From NCBI GenBank assembly GCA_024235315.1, contig JACKMP010000001.1, positions 248,001 through 312,000 of the forward strand: DNA of 64,000 nt, given 5' to 3'. The position numbers and the translations under genes are program-made. Positions 26,950 to 34,750 of the stretch are shown here, piece by piece (position 1 is the first letter of the stretch; the number at the start of each line of letters is the position of its first letter). The notes under the pieces are model-generated. The model worked only from the letters and a program-made list of their open reading frames with translations, did not search any database and was not told where the DNA came from. This stretch comes from Chromatiaceae bacterium (GTDB lineage: Bacteria > Pseudomonadota > Gammaproteobacteria > Chromatiales > Chromatiaceae).

Positions 26950-26965
26950 GGGCCGCCATTGGCCC
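26950..26965 (-). promoter_or_regulatory. ANTAR-type hexaloop hairpin P2 in nrtA leader
   Basis: The transcript folds as GGGCC-AAUGGC-GGCCC, a 5-bp stem with a six-base loop. Loop position 1 is A and position 4 is G, the two bases conserved in ANTAR-protein RNA targets. It lies 11 bases before the leader terminator. Confidence 0.72.
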
Positions 26966-26987
26966 TCAGAACCCGGATTTCCGGCTG

Positions 26988-27001
26988 ACCCGCCATTGGG
27001 T
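26988..27001 (-). promoter_or_regulatory. ANTAR-type hexaloop hairpin P1 in nrtA leader
   Basis: The transcript folds as ACCC-AAUGGC-GGGU, a 4-bp stem with the same six-base loop as the hairpin 22 bases downstream. Identical loops on two unrelated stems are the mark of a two-hairpin ANTAR binding motif; nasT, encoding an ANTAR protein, is the adjacent upstream gene. Confidence 0.7.
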
Positions 27002-27042
27002 TCGCCGTGGTACGAAACGCCGAGCTGTTGCTCGTAGGGGAG

Positions 27043-27057
27043 GCGATTTCCGTGCCA
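27043..27057 (-). promoter_or_regulatory. Sigma-54 promoter of the nrtA operon
   Basis: Minus-strand TTGGCACGGAAATCGC matches the -24/-12 sigma-54 consensus (TGGCACG-N4-TTGC) with one mismatch, keeping the GG and GC doublets at exact spacing. It places the transcript start near 27031, about 180 bases before the nrtA ATG and just upstream of the two hairpins. Confidence 0.68.
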
Positions 27058-27222
27058 ATTCCGACCCCACCGTGTTGACGGCACTGCGGCAGTCGCGGCA
27101 TTGGCTTACTAAGTCTTTGTATTTAAGCGTTTTCTAACATGCACTGAGGGCAGCCGCGAAGACCGGCAAGACCAAGACACGCCGACGATCCAGTCCCATT
27201 ACCGAAAGGATGGGGAACGCGC

Positions 27223-27239
27223 TGCACCATCCGCGTGCA
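27223..27239. promoter_or_regulatory. NtrC-type binding site upstream of nrtA
   Basis: TGCACC-N5-CGTGCA, one mismatch from the NtrC palindrome TGCACC-N5-GGTGCA; symmetry extends to CTGCAC...GTGCAG. It lies about 200 bases upstream of the predicted sigma-54 start, within the range for an enhancer. Confidence 0.55.
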
Positions 27240-27285
27240 GATGGCGTCCCAAACGGGACACGATCCGCATCATTTGGTGCGCCGC

Positions 27286-27888
27286 TCAGATCAGCAGGCT
27301 GGCTGCCGACACGATGCTGTCGGCGACGTCGACCAGGCGTTTGTTGCGCCCCATCGCAAGGCTTCGCATCGCCTTGTAGGCCTCCTCCTCGCTCATCCCA
27401 CGCTGCTTCATAAGGATGCCCTTAGCCTTGTCGATGATCTTGCGCTCGGCGAGCTGTGCCCGGGTCTGCTCCAACTCGCGGGAGAGATGGTGAAACTGCT
27501 GGAAACGCTCGATTGCAGCATCGAGTATCGGTCGCACGCGTTTCGCGCCGATTCCGTCGACCACATAGGCACTGACCCCCGCCCGCGTGGCACGGGTTAT
27601 GGTCTCGCCGTCGTCGTCCTGGGTGAACATCACGACGGCGCGCGGCGCCGCAGAGCGTACCGACTCCAGACTTTCGAGCGTGTCCCGGCCAGGCGACTCC
27701 ATATCGATGATGATGACATCGGGATTGTCGACCTGGACCCTGTGCAGCAGGTTGTCGCTGCTGGAGGCGAACCCCACGATCTCGCAACCGACCTCGCCGA
27801 GCGATTGTTCGACTGACGCGCGACGTTCGGGGCTGTCATCGACCAGCAGCACCCTGAGTTTCTTTTGCTGTTTCCCGAACTGTGACAT
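27286..27888 (-). CDS. nasT: NasT-type response regulator with ANTAR RNA-binding domain
   Basis: A 200-residue transcription antiterminator for nitrate/nitrite assimilation. A receiver-like domain (RVLLVDDSPERR, acceptor-position Asp in IIIDMESPG) is followed by a coiled linker and a C-terminal ANTAR domain ('LAERKIIDKAKGILMKQRGMSEEEAY...NKRLVDVAD'). The usual receiver Lys is missing (YVVDGIG), fitting control by protein binding rather than phosphorylation. The start is the ATG at 27888 (MSQFGKQQKK); the 30 codons upstream fall inside a terminator hairpin and are noncoding. The gene precedes the nrtA leader, its likely RNA target. The partner NasS is not seen next to it. Confidence 0.93.
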   Translation of the reverse strand: MSQFGKQQKKLRVLLVDDSPERRASVEQSLGEVGCEIVGFASSSDNLLHRVQVDNPDVIIIDMESPGRDTLESLESVRSAAPRAVVMFTQDDDGETITRATRAGVSAYVVDGIGAKRVRPILDAAIERFQQFHHLSRELEQTRAQLAERKIIDKAKGILMKQRGMSEEEAYKAMRSLAMGRNKRLVDVADSIVSAASLLI

Positions 27889-27931
27889 GCATATCCCGCA
27901 AACCGGCCGCCGAGCCATACCGGCCACCACG

Positions 27932-27969
27932 AAAAAAACCGCCGAACCAAAATGATGTTGGTACGGCGG
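27932..27969 (-). terminator. Leader terminator before nasT
   Basis: Minus-strand hairpin CCGCCG-U-ACCAA / UUGGU-U-CGGCGG (11 paired bases, one mismatch, 7-base loop) followed by seven U residues (27938-27932). It is 43 bases before the nasT ATG, and the only gene upstream is divergent, so it is a leader attenuator and not the end of another transcript. Confidence 0.78.
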
Positions 27970-28039
27970 CTTGGCCATTCTGGCAATTTCGACAGAGAGT
28001 TAGGAGAAATCACCGCGAAGCGATTTCAGATACAACTAG

Positions 28040-28054
28040 GCATTTGCCGTGCCA
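28040..28054 (-). promoter_or_regulatory. Sigma-54 promoter of nasT
   Basis: Minus-strand TTGGCACGGCAAATGCC fits TGGCACG-N4-TTGC with one mismatch and exact GG-GC spacing. The predicted transcript starts near 28028, giving a leader of about 140 bases that contains the terminator. Confidence 0.65.
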
Positions 28055-28160
28055 ACATCTCAGTTTGCTTGCATATTAAGCACTTGGCCAGAATACGACG
28101 CGATCGTGGCGGCGCGGGGGCGCCGAATTTGCACCAGCCTCACAGTCGAGCCACGACAGT

Positions 28161-28177
28161 TGCACCAGGTCGGTGCG
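28161..28177. promoter_or_regulatory. NtrC-type binding site upstream of nasT
   Basis: TGCACC-N5-GGTGCG differs from the NtrC palindrome at one terminal base. Its centre is about 140 bases upstream of the predicted nasT start, a classic enhancer distance. It also lies 75 bases before the divergent TlpA gene. Confidence 0.62.
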
Positions 28178-28247
28178 ACAAAAGTCATTGTCGTCGCCCA
28201 CCGGCAGACCAAAAAACTTTTTCCGCGCCAGACAGACTAACGCCTGC

Positions 28248-28718
28248 ATGAACACCCTGCATCGCCATCCATTCCTTGCAACCCTGCTCATCACCGTGCT
28301 GTGCGCTGGCGTGCGTGCCGAACCTGTCGACTTCACGCTGGAAGACCTGGATGGAAAGCCGGTGAGCCTTTCCGATTTTCGGGGGCGCTGGGTGGTGGTG
28401 AATTTCTGGGCATCATGGTGCAGCCCGTGCGTGCGCGAACTGCCGGAACTCGTGCGGTACCAGCAGCACAATCCGGACGTGCAGGTCCTGGGCATCAATT
28501 TCGAGGAGACCTCGTCGGCGCATTCGCGCGAGTTCCTCGCCCCCTTCGGGATCAATTTTCCCAACCTCAAGATCGCCGAGACCCCGCTGGTGCCGTTTGA
28601 GCCACTGGAAGGTCTTCCCACCACCGCCATCATCAACCCGGCCGGCGAGATGCTGGAGCGCCACGTAGGCCCGGTGACAGCCACACACCTGCAGTCGATC
28701 ATCGACCGCCACCGCTGA
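28248..28718 (+). CDS. TlpA-family thioredoxin-like protein, exported
   Basis: A 156-residue thiol-disulfide protein. A signal peptide (residues 1 to about 24, ending GVRA) leads into a TlpA/ResA-type thioredoxin fold with the redox pair WCSPC near residue 57, 'VLGINFEE' and the cis-Pro loop 'GLPTTAII'. It probably acts in the periplasm reducing or transferring electrons to protein thiols, for instance in cytochrome maturation. I chose the ATG at 28248 (MNTLHRHPF); the longer frame from 28173 would run through the NtrC-like site and delay the signal peptide. It is divergent from nasT. Confidence 0.87.
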   Translation: MNTLHRHPFLATLLITVLCAGVRAEPVDFTLEDLDGKPVSLSDFRGRWVVVNFWASWCSPCVRELPELVRYQQHNPDVQVLGINFEETSSAHSREFLAPFGINFPNLKIAETPLVPFEPLEGLPTTAIINPAGEMLERHVGPVTATHLQSIIDRHR

Positions 28719-29005
28719 CGCACCCCTGTGCATCTGCCACGACCCTGCGTCGATCTCGACGCGGCCCGGCCACTATCGCGACGTGCGAATATTCGATTCT
28801 GATGAATTGTTTCCGCGACTCAAAACCGGTTCGGGGAGCAGAATTTTCCCCGCCGGAATGACGAGGCACACAGCTGCATCCATGGTCTGCGCACACTGTA
28901 CAGCACCGCCTTTTTAAGTTGCTGAATGCATTGAAAAAGGCCTGATTCCGGCAACGTTTTGCACAGACAACACACATTTTTCACACCGTTTTCCACAGGT
29001 TTTAT
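28719..29005. other. Intergenic region upstream of the nrd promoter
   Basis: No gene is visible here. It holds an inverted repeat GCCTTTTT...AAAAAGGC (28908-28941), a short CGGGGA/TCCCCG repeat near 28834-28854, and becomes A+T-rich towards the nrdA promoter. A DnaA-box-like TTTTCCACA lies at 28989-28997. Confidence 0.5.
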
Positions 29006-29053
29006 ACACAAGATATTGTGGTTGACACTCCGCAAGCAGCGTATATATTGTGT
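29006..29053 (+). promoter_or_regulatory. nrdA promoter with two NrdR boxes and a DnaA box
   Basis: Box 1 (29006-29021, ACACAAGATATTGTGG) and box 2 (29038-29053, ending ATATATTGTGT) match the NrdR consensus ACACWATATATWGTGT and start 32 bases apart, three helical turns, as usual for NrdR. A -35-like TTGACA (29022-29027) and TATATT (29044-29049) lie among them, so NrdR binding would cover the promoter. TTATACACA (29002-29010), a perfect DnaA box, overlaps box 1. Confidence 0.75.
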
Positions 29054-29149
29054 TCTGTGTGGACGCCTCGCAGTATCCCGGCAGCACCCTGCCTGATCGC
29101 GCAACGCGGTCCTGTCCGCACAGAACAACACCATCTCAGGAGGAGCCTA

Positions 29150-32059
29150 ATGGCGACCGAAATCACGCAATCCAATGGCGGTGCGGACAGCATTGCCGTT
29201 CCCCCGGGCAAGACCACCGCGGCAGACGCGACTCCCGATATCCGCGCCAATGCACCCGGCGGCCTGCGCGTGATCCGGCGCAACGGCAAGGTAACGAATT
29301 TCGACGCCAACAAGATCGCAGTCGCGATGACCAAGGCCTTCCTTGCGGTCGAAGGTGGCAGCGCAGCCGCCTCACGTCGCGTACACGACCTGGTCCAGGC
29401 CCTGACCGAACAACTCAGCGAGGCCCTGTTCCGACGCAATCCGGCCGGCGGGACCATCCACATCGAGGACATCCAGGACCAGGTCGAGCTGTCGCTGATG
29501 CGCTCCGGCGAGCACAAGGTTGCGCGCGCCTACGTTCTTTATCGCGAGGAACAGAAGCGCAAACGCAGCGAAGAAGCGGCCAAGAAGCAGACGGCCAAGC
29601 CAGAGCACCTGGTCAATATCGTGCGAGCCGACGGCAGCACCCAGCCGCTCGACGTCGAACGCCTGCGCCGCCTGGTCGGCGAGGCGTGCAGTGGACTCGA
29701 GGCCGTGACCGTCGAGTCCATCCTCGACGACACCTGCCGCAACCTGTTCGACGGGGTCAAAGAGCGCGATGTGTCGCAGGCGCTGGTGATGAGCGCGCGC
29801 ACGCTGATCGAGAAGGAGCCCAATTATTCGCACGCCGCAGCACGCCTGCTGATGGACATGTTGCGCCGCGAGGCGCTTGGTTTCCTCGGCATGGATACCA
29901 GCATCAGCACCCAGGCGGAAATGGGCGAACGATACAGTGACTATTTCGCCAACTACATCAAGCGCGGCGCCGACCTCGAACTGCTGGACAAGCGCCTCAC
30001 CCAGTACGACCTCGCGCGGCTTGGCGCGGCACTCAAGCCGGAACGCGACCTGCAGTTCACCTACCTCGGACTGCAGACGTTGTACGACCGCTATTTCATC
30101 CACTCCCAGGGCACACGCTTCGAACTCCCGCAGGCGTTTTTCATGCGCGTTGCGATGGGGCTTGCAATCAACGAGATCGATCGTGAGGGCCGTGCAATCG
30201 AGTTCTACGACCTGCTGTCGAGCTTCGAGTTCATGAGCTCGACCCCGACGCTGTTCAACTCAGGCACGCTGCGTCCACAGCTGTCCAGCTGCTACCTGAC
30301 CACAGTGCCGGACGACCTCGACGGCATCTACAGCTCGATCAAGGACAACGCGCTGCTGTCCAAGTTCGCCGGTGGCCTGGGCAACGACTGGACCCGCGTG
30401 CGCGGCATGGGCGCCCATATCAAAGGCACCAACGGCAAGTCCCAGGGCGTGGTCCCCTTCCTCAAGGTGGCCAACGATACCGCGGTCGCGGTCAACCAGG
30501 GCGGCAAACGCAAGGGTGCCGTGTGCGCCTACCTCGAAACCTGGCACGTGGACATCGAGGAGTTTCTCGATCTGCGCAAGAACACCGGTGACGACCGTCG
30601 GCGCACGCACGATATGAACACCGCCAGCTGGATCCCGGACCTGTTCATGAAACGTGTCGCCGAAGATGGCCCCTGGACACTGTTCTCGCCCGACGAGACC
30701 GGCGATCTGCACGACCTCACCGGTGCGGCATTCGAGGCGGCTTATACACGCTACGAGGAAAAGGCTGCGCGCGGCGAGATGAATGTCGCCAAGACGCTCA
30801 AGGCCAACGACCTGTGGCGCAAGATGCTCGGCATGCTGTTCGAGACCGGCCACCCCTGGGTGACGTTCAAGGACCCATGCAACATCCGTTACACCAATCA
30901 ACACATAGGCGTGGTTCACAGTTCCAACCTGTGTACTGAGATTACCCTGCATACCAACGACAACGAGATTGCGGTGTGCAACCTCGGATCAGTGAACCTG
31001 GCCGCCCACACCAACGAGGACGGCCTGGATCTCGACAAGCTCAGGAAGACCGTCAGTACCGCCATGCGCATGCTCGACAACGTCATCGAGTACAACTACT
31101 ACAGCGTGCCGCAGGCGCGTAACTCCAACCTGCGCCACCGCCCGGTGGGATTGGGGATAATGGGATTCCAGGACGCGCTGTACAAGGTGCGCCTGCCCTA
31201 CGCCAGCCAGGAGGCCGTCGAGTTCGCCGACCGTTCGATGGAGGCGGTGTCGTACTACGCGATTCAGGCCTCGACCGACCTCGCCGAGGAGCGTGGCCGC
31301 TACCAGAGCTTCGACGGCTCACTGTGGAGCCAGGGCATCCTGCCGATCGACTCGCTGGCCCGCCTGGCAGAACAGCGCGGTACCTACCTGCAGGTGGACG
31401 ACAGCAGCACGCTCGACTGGGATAGCCTGCGCGAACGCGTGACCACGGTCGGAATGCGCAACTCGAACACCATGGCGATTGCCCCGACTGCGACCATCTC
31501 GAACATCTGCGGCGTCAGCCAGTCGATCGAGCCGACCTACCAGAACCTGTTCGTCAAATCGAACCTGTCTGGCGAGTTCACCGTGGTCAACCCCTACCTG
31601 GTGCGCGACCTCAAGGCACTCGGACTGTGGGATTCGGTGATGGTCAACGACCTCAAGTACTACGACGGCTCGGTACAGCCGATCAGCCGCATCCCGGAAG
31701 ACCTCAAGGCACTGTATGCCTCGGCCTTCGAGGTCGATCCGCGCTGGCTGGTCGAGGCCGGCAGCCGCCGCCAGAAATGGATCGACCAGGCCCAGAGCCT
31801 CAACCTTTACATGTCCGAGCCTTCCGGCAAGAAACTCGACAATCTGTACAAGCTGGCCTGGGTGCGTGGCCTCAAGACCACTTACTACCTGCGCTCGATG
31901 GGTGCCACACACGTCGAGAAATCGACCATGGACGACACCAGCCGGGCCAACAAGCTGAGCGCGGTCGGTGGCAGCTACCAGGCGTTGTCTGCGGCAGATG
32001 CCGGCAGTGCGCCCAAGGCGTGCAGCATCCTCGACCCGGACTGCGAGGCCTGCCAGTAA
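29150..32059 (+). CDS. nrdA: Ribonucleoside-diphosphate reductase alpha subunit, class I
   Basis: A 969-residue catalytic subunit that makes deoxyribonucleotides. Two successive ATP-cone regulatory domains open the protein (from 'LRVIRRNGKVTNFDANK' and from 'VNIVRADGSTQPLDVERL'). The barrel has the active-site residues NLCTEI and CNLGSVNL, with the first redox Cys in 'LSSCYLTT'. The C-terminus ends DCEACQ, the CxxC tail reduced by thioredoxin or glutaredoxin. The start is the ATG at 29150, 9 bases after a strong AGGAGG; upstream in-frame codons lie in the promoter. Two beta-subunit genes follow in the same operon. Confidence 0.97.
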   Translation: MATEITQSNGGADSIAVPPGKTTAADATPDIRANAPGGLRVIRRNGKVTNFDANKIAVAMTKAFLAVEGGSAAASRRVHDLVQALTEQLSEALFRRNPAGGTIHIEDIQDQVELSLMRSGEHKVARAYVLYREEQKRKRSEEAAKKQTAKPEHLVNIVRADGSTQPLDVERLRRLVGEACSGLEAVTVESILDDTCRNLFDGVKERDVSQALVMSARTLIEKEPNYSHAAARLLMDMLRREALGFLGMDTSISTQAEMGERYSDYFANYIKRGADLELLDKRLTQYDLARLGAALKPERDLQFTYLGLQTLYDRYFIHSQGTRFELPQAFFMRVAMGLAINEIDREGRAIEFYDLLSSFEFMSSTPTLFNSGTLRPQLSSCYLTTVPDDLDGIYSSIKDNALLSKFAGGLGNDWTRVRGMGAHIKGTNGKSQGVVPFLKVANDTAVAVNQGGKRKGAVCAYLETWHVDIEEFLDLRKNTGDDRRRTHDMNTASWIPDLFMKRVAEDGPWTLFSPDETGDLHDLTGAAFEAAYTRYEEKAARGEMNVAKTLKANDLWRKMLGMLFETGHPWVTFKDPCNIRYTNQHIGVVHSSNLCTEITLHTNDNEIAVCNLGSVNLAAHTNEDGLDLDKLRKTVSTAMRMLDNVIEYNYYSVPQARNSNLRHRPVGLGIMGFQDALYKVRLPYASQEAVEFADRSMEAVSYYAIQASTDLAEERGRYQSFDGSLWSQGILPIDSLARLAEQRGTYLQVDDSSTLDWDSLRERVTTVGMRNSNTMAIAPTATISNICGVSQSIEPTYQNLFVKSNLSGEFTVVNPYLVRDLKALGLWDSVMVNDLKYYDGSVQPISRIPEDLKALYASAFEVDPRWLVEAGSRRQKWIDQAQSLNLYMSEPSGKKLDNLYKLAWVRGLKTTYYLRSMGATHVEKSTMDDTSRANKLSAVGGSYQALSAADAGSAPKACSILDPDCEACQ

Positions 32060-32090
32060 CCCTGGCCGGCAACCATCAGGAGCAAACAGC

Positions 32091-33221
32091 ATGATGAACT
32101 GGGACGATCCACTCGCACCCATCGGCCGACAGGTCAAGATGCCCATTCCAGCCGCCAATCCGGTACTGGCGGGCGACAACGCGGCATCCGCCGGCAAGAA
32201 GGCACCGGCGCAGGTCGACGTTCGCCCGGTCAATCCCGATGACAAGCGCGTCATCAATGGCATGACCGATATCAACCAGCTGGCGCCATTCAAGTATCCC
32301 TGGGCATGGGAGTACTTTCTCAACGCAAACCGCAACCATTGGACACCTTTGGATATCGGCATGGCGCAGGACGTGCACGATTATCATCACAAGCTGACGC
32401 TGGAAGAGCGCCACGTGTACGAGAACGTGTTGTCCTACCTGACCACGTCCGACATCCTGGCGATGCGCAACATCGGCCTTGCGGTCATGGAGAAGATGTC
32501 TGCACCCGAGTTGCAGATCTACCAGGCGCGCCAGGTCTACGAGGAGGCCCTGCACACCTGGACCTACCAGCACTGCATCGAGACCATCGGCCTTAACCAG
32601 GGCGAGATCTACAACCGCTACCGGGTGGTACCGGAGATCAACGGCAAGATCCAGATCGCCAACCGCCGTCTGAACTCGATCCTGCGAGCCGATATCGATC
32701 TCACCGATCGTGACGAACTGCAGAACTTCCTGATGGCCTACATCTTCTTCGCCGGTATTTTCGAGGGATGCTGGTTCTATAACGGCTTCAGCCCGATCTT
32801 CGCGCTGCAGCGGCGCGGCCTGATGAAGGGCACCGCGGAGCAGCTGCAGTACATCATGCGCGACGAGGTGCTGCATGCCTCGTTCGGCATCAGGGTCGCC
32901 AAGCAGATCATGCTCGAGGAGAACATCCGACCCGACACCAAGGCGGTCGCAGATATGTGGGCCGAATGCGAGGCCGCCGAAGAGGCCTACGCCGGATATA
33001 TCCTGCGCGACCCGATCCTCGGCTACAGCAAGGAAGACCACGTCGGGCAGTTTCGCTTCATCGCCAACCGGCGGGCCCGCAGCCTCGGCCTCGACGAGCC
33101 CTACCCCGGGGCAGAGCCAACGCTCGCCTGGCTGGACGAACAGGCCAATCTGCGCAAGGAAAAGAACTTTTTCGAGACCCGCGTCACCGAGTATCAGGCC
33201 GGTGGCCTGAAGTGGGAATGA
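32091..33221 (+). CDS. nrdB: Ribonucleotide reductase beta subunit, first copy
   Basis: A 376-residue diiron radical subunit. Metal-ligand and radical positions appear complete: Asp in TTSDILAMRN, EALHTWTY (Glu, His and the Tyr of the radical), IFEGCWF and RDEVLHASFG. The C-terminal tail FETRVTEYQAGGLKWE is the part that docks onto the alpha subunit. The start at 32091 (MMNWDDPL) has CAGGAG upstream and lies 31 bases after nrdA. A second nrdB follows, with the same N-terminal NWDDPL and a similar tail. Confidence 0.95.
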   Translation: MMNWDDPLAPIGRQVKMPIPAANPVLAGDNAASAGKKAPAQVDVRPVNPDDKRVINGMTDINQLAPFKYPWAWEYFLNANRNHWTPLDIGMAQDVHDYHHKLTLEERHVYENVLSYLTTSDILAMRNIGLAVMEKMSAPELQIYQARQVYEEALHTWTYQHCIETIGLNQGEIYNRYRVVPEINGKIQIANRRLNSILRADIDLTDRDELQNFLMAYIFFAGIFEGCWFYNGFSPIFALQRRGLMKGTAEQLQYIMRDEVLHASFGIRVAKQIMLEENIRPDTKAVADMWAECEAAEEAYAGYILRDPILGYSKEDHVGQFRFIANRRARSLGLDEPYPGAEPTLAWLDEQANLRKEKNFFETRVTEYQAGGLKWE

Positions 33222-33418
33222 CGCGAACGAGCGCCGTATAGCAATTCAATGCTGGAGGGGCCACAAGAACTCTCGCCCGACATTTTCAATGTCATAGACC
33301 ACCACCCAAAGGGGGATTGAGGTCACTCCGGCACCATACAACGCGCGGCTTGGCGGGTTCCCGCGGCCGCAACGATCACCGCCAAAACGGCGGTCAGAGG
33401 CACGCGCAAGGGGTAGAG

Positions 33419-34723
33419 ATGCAGAACTGGGATGATCCGCTGAAAACAGCCGCACACCCGCCTATGGCAAAGCGCGCGGCCCCACCGAACAGAGCGCTGC
33501 ACAGCCACGGCCCCGCAGAAGCACAACGTCCGCACGCTCCACCTTTGCACCCCCACGCAGGAGACGGCCTGATCGGCAATGAGCAGCTGATGGCGACAGC
33601 CGGTGCCGCGCCCAGCGTCGATCCCTATCCGCACGACCTCGCCGACGCGACGCCACTCTCCGCCGATGCGGGCGCCACGGGTCTTGAGGCCGTGCAGATG
33701 GGCGCAGGGCGCATCCGAGTCGATGACAAGCGGATCATCAACTGCCGCGCCGATCTCAACCAGCTGGTGCCGTTCAAGTACGAGTGGGCGTGGCAGAAGT
33801 ATCTCGATGGCTGCGCCAACCACTGGATGCCACAAGAGATCAACATGAACGCCGACATCCAGCTGTGGAAGGATCCAAACGGCCTCAGCGACGATGAACG
33901 GACCATCGTCAAGCGCAACCTCGGCTTCTTTTCCACCGCCGACTCCCTGGTCGCGAACAACCTCGTGCTCGCGGTGTATCGGCACATCACCAATCCTGAA
34001 TGCCGGCAGTATTTGCTGCGCCAGGCATTCGAGGAGGCGCTGCACACACACGCCTACCAGTACGTCATCGAATCACTGGGCCTCGACGAGGGTGAAGTGT
34101 TCAACATGTACCGCGAGGTGCCGGCGGTGGCACGCAAGGCCGAGTGGGCGCTGCCCTTCACCCAGAACCTGGCCGACCCCCACTTTCATACTGGGTCGCC
34201 GGAAAATGACCAGAAGCTGCTGCGTGAGCTCGTCGCCTTCTACGTGATCTTCGAGGGGATATTCTTCTACGTTGGATTCACTCAGCTGCTCAGCATGGGT
34301 CGGCGCAACAAGATGACCGGCACAGCAGAGCAGTTTCAATACATCCTGCGTGACGAGTCGATGCACATGAACTTCGGTATCGACATGATCAATCAGATCA
34401 AGATCGAGAACCCGCACCTGTGGACGGATTCGCTCAAGGCCGAGATCGTGAAGATGATTCGCGACGCCGTCGCACTGGAGACACAGTACGCCTACGACAC
34501 CATGCCGCGCGGAGTGCTTGGCCTGAATGCCCCGATGTTCGAAGAATACCTGCAGTTCATCGCCAACCGCCGCTGCTCGCAGATCGGTCTGCCGGAGCAG
34601 TATTCCGGCGCCACGAATCCGTTCCCCTGGATGTCGGAGGTGTTGGATTTGCAGAAGGAAAAGAATTTTTTCGAAACCCGCGTCACCGAGTACCAGACTG
34701 GTGGTGCACTCAATTGGGATTGA
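33419..34723 (+). CDS. nrdB: Ribonucleotide reductase beta subunit, second copy with N-terminal extension
   Basis: A 434-residue NrdB paralogue. Ligand and radical positions look intact: Asp in STADSLVANN, EALHTHAY, IFEGIFFY and RDESMHMNFG, ending FETRVTEYQTGGALNWD. It begins with the same NWDDPL element as the first copy, then has about 60 extra residues rich in His, Pro and Ala that look disordered. Identity to the first copy is clearly partial, so this is an old paralogue. It starts 197 bases after the first nrdB with AAGGGG upstream; the gap has small hairpins (GACATT/AATGTC near 33278 and ACCGCC/GGCGGT near 33380) but no clear terminator. Confidence 0.93.
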   Translation: MQNWDDPLKTAAHPPMAKRAAPPNRALHSHGPAEAQRPHAPPLHPHAGDGLIGNEQLMATAGAAPSVDPYPHDLADATPLSADAGATGLEAVQMGAGRIRVDDKRIINCRADLNQLVPFKYEWAWQKYLDGCANHWMPQEINMNADIQLWKDPNGLSDDERTIVKRNLGFFSTADSLVANNLVLAVYRHITNPECRQYLLRQAFEEALHTHAYQYVIESLGLDEGEVFNMYREVPAVARKAEWALPFTQNLADPHFHTGSPENDQKLLRELVAFYVIFEGIFFYVGFTQLLSMGRRNKMTGTAEQFQYILRDESMHMNFGIDMINQIKIENPHLWTDSLKAEIVKMIRDAVALETQYAYDTMPRGVLGLNAPMFEEYLQFIANRRCSQIGLPEQYSGATNPFPWMSEVLDLQKEKNFFETRVTEYQTGGALNWD

Positions 34724-34750
34724 ACGTCGGTCCGGCGGCAGGAGAAAGGC

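Noticed and set aside
27267..27280. Second NtrC-like repeat GCATC-N4-GGTGC upstream of nrtA
   Set aside because: The spacer is one base short and one half-site is poor, so I do not call it.
27970..28028. Hexaloop hairpins in the nasT leader
   Set aside because: The stem GAAATCGC/GTGATTTC closes a six-base loop with U at position 1, and the second candidate has a five-base loop; neither meets the A1/G4 rule.
28820..29134. Minus-strand open frame over the nrd promoter
   Set aside because: It covers the NrdR boxes and promoter elements and has no coding features.
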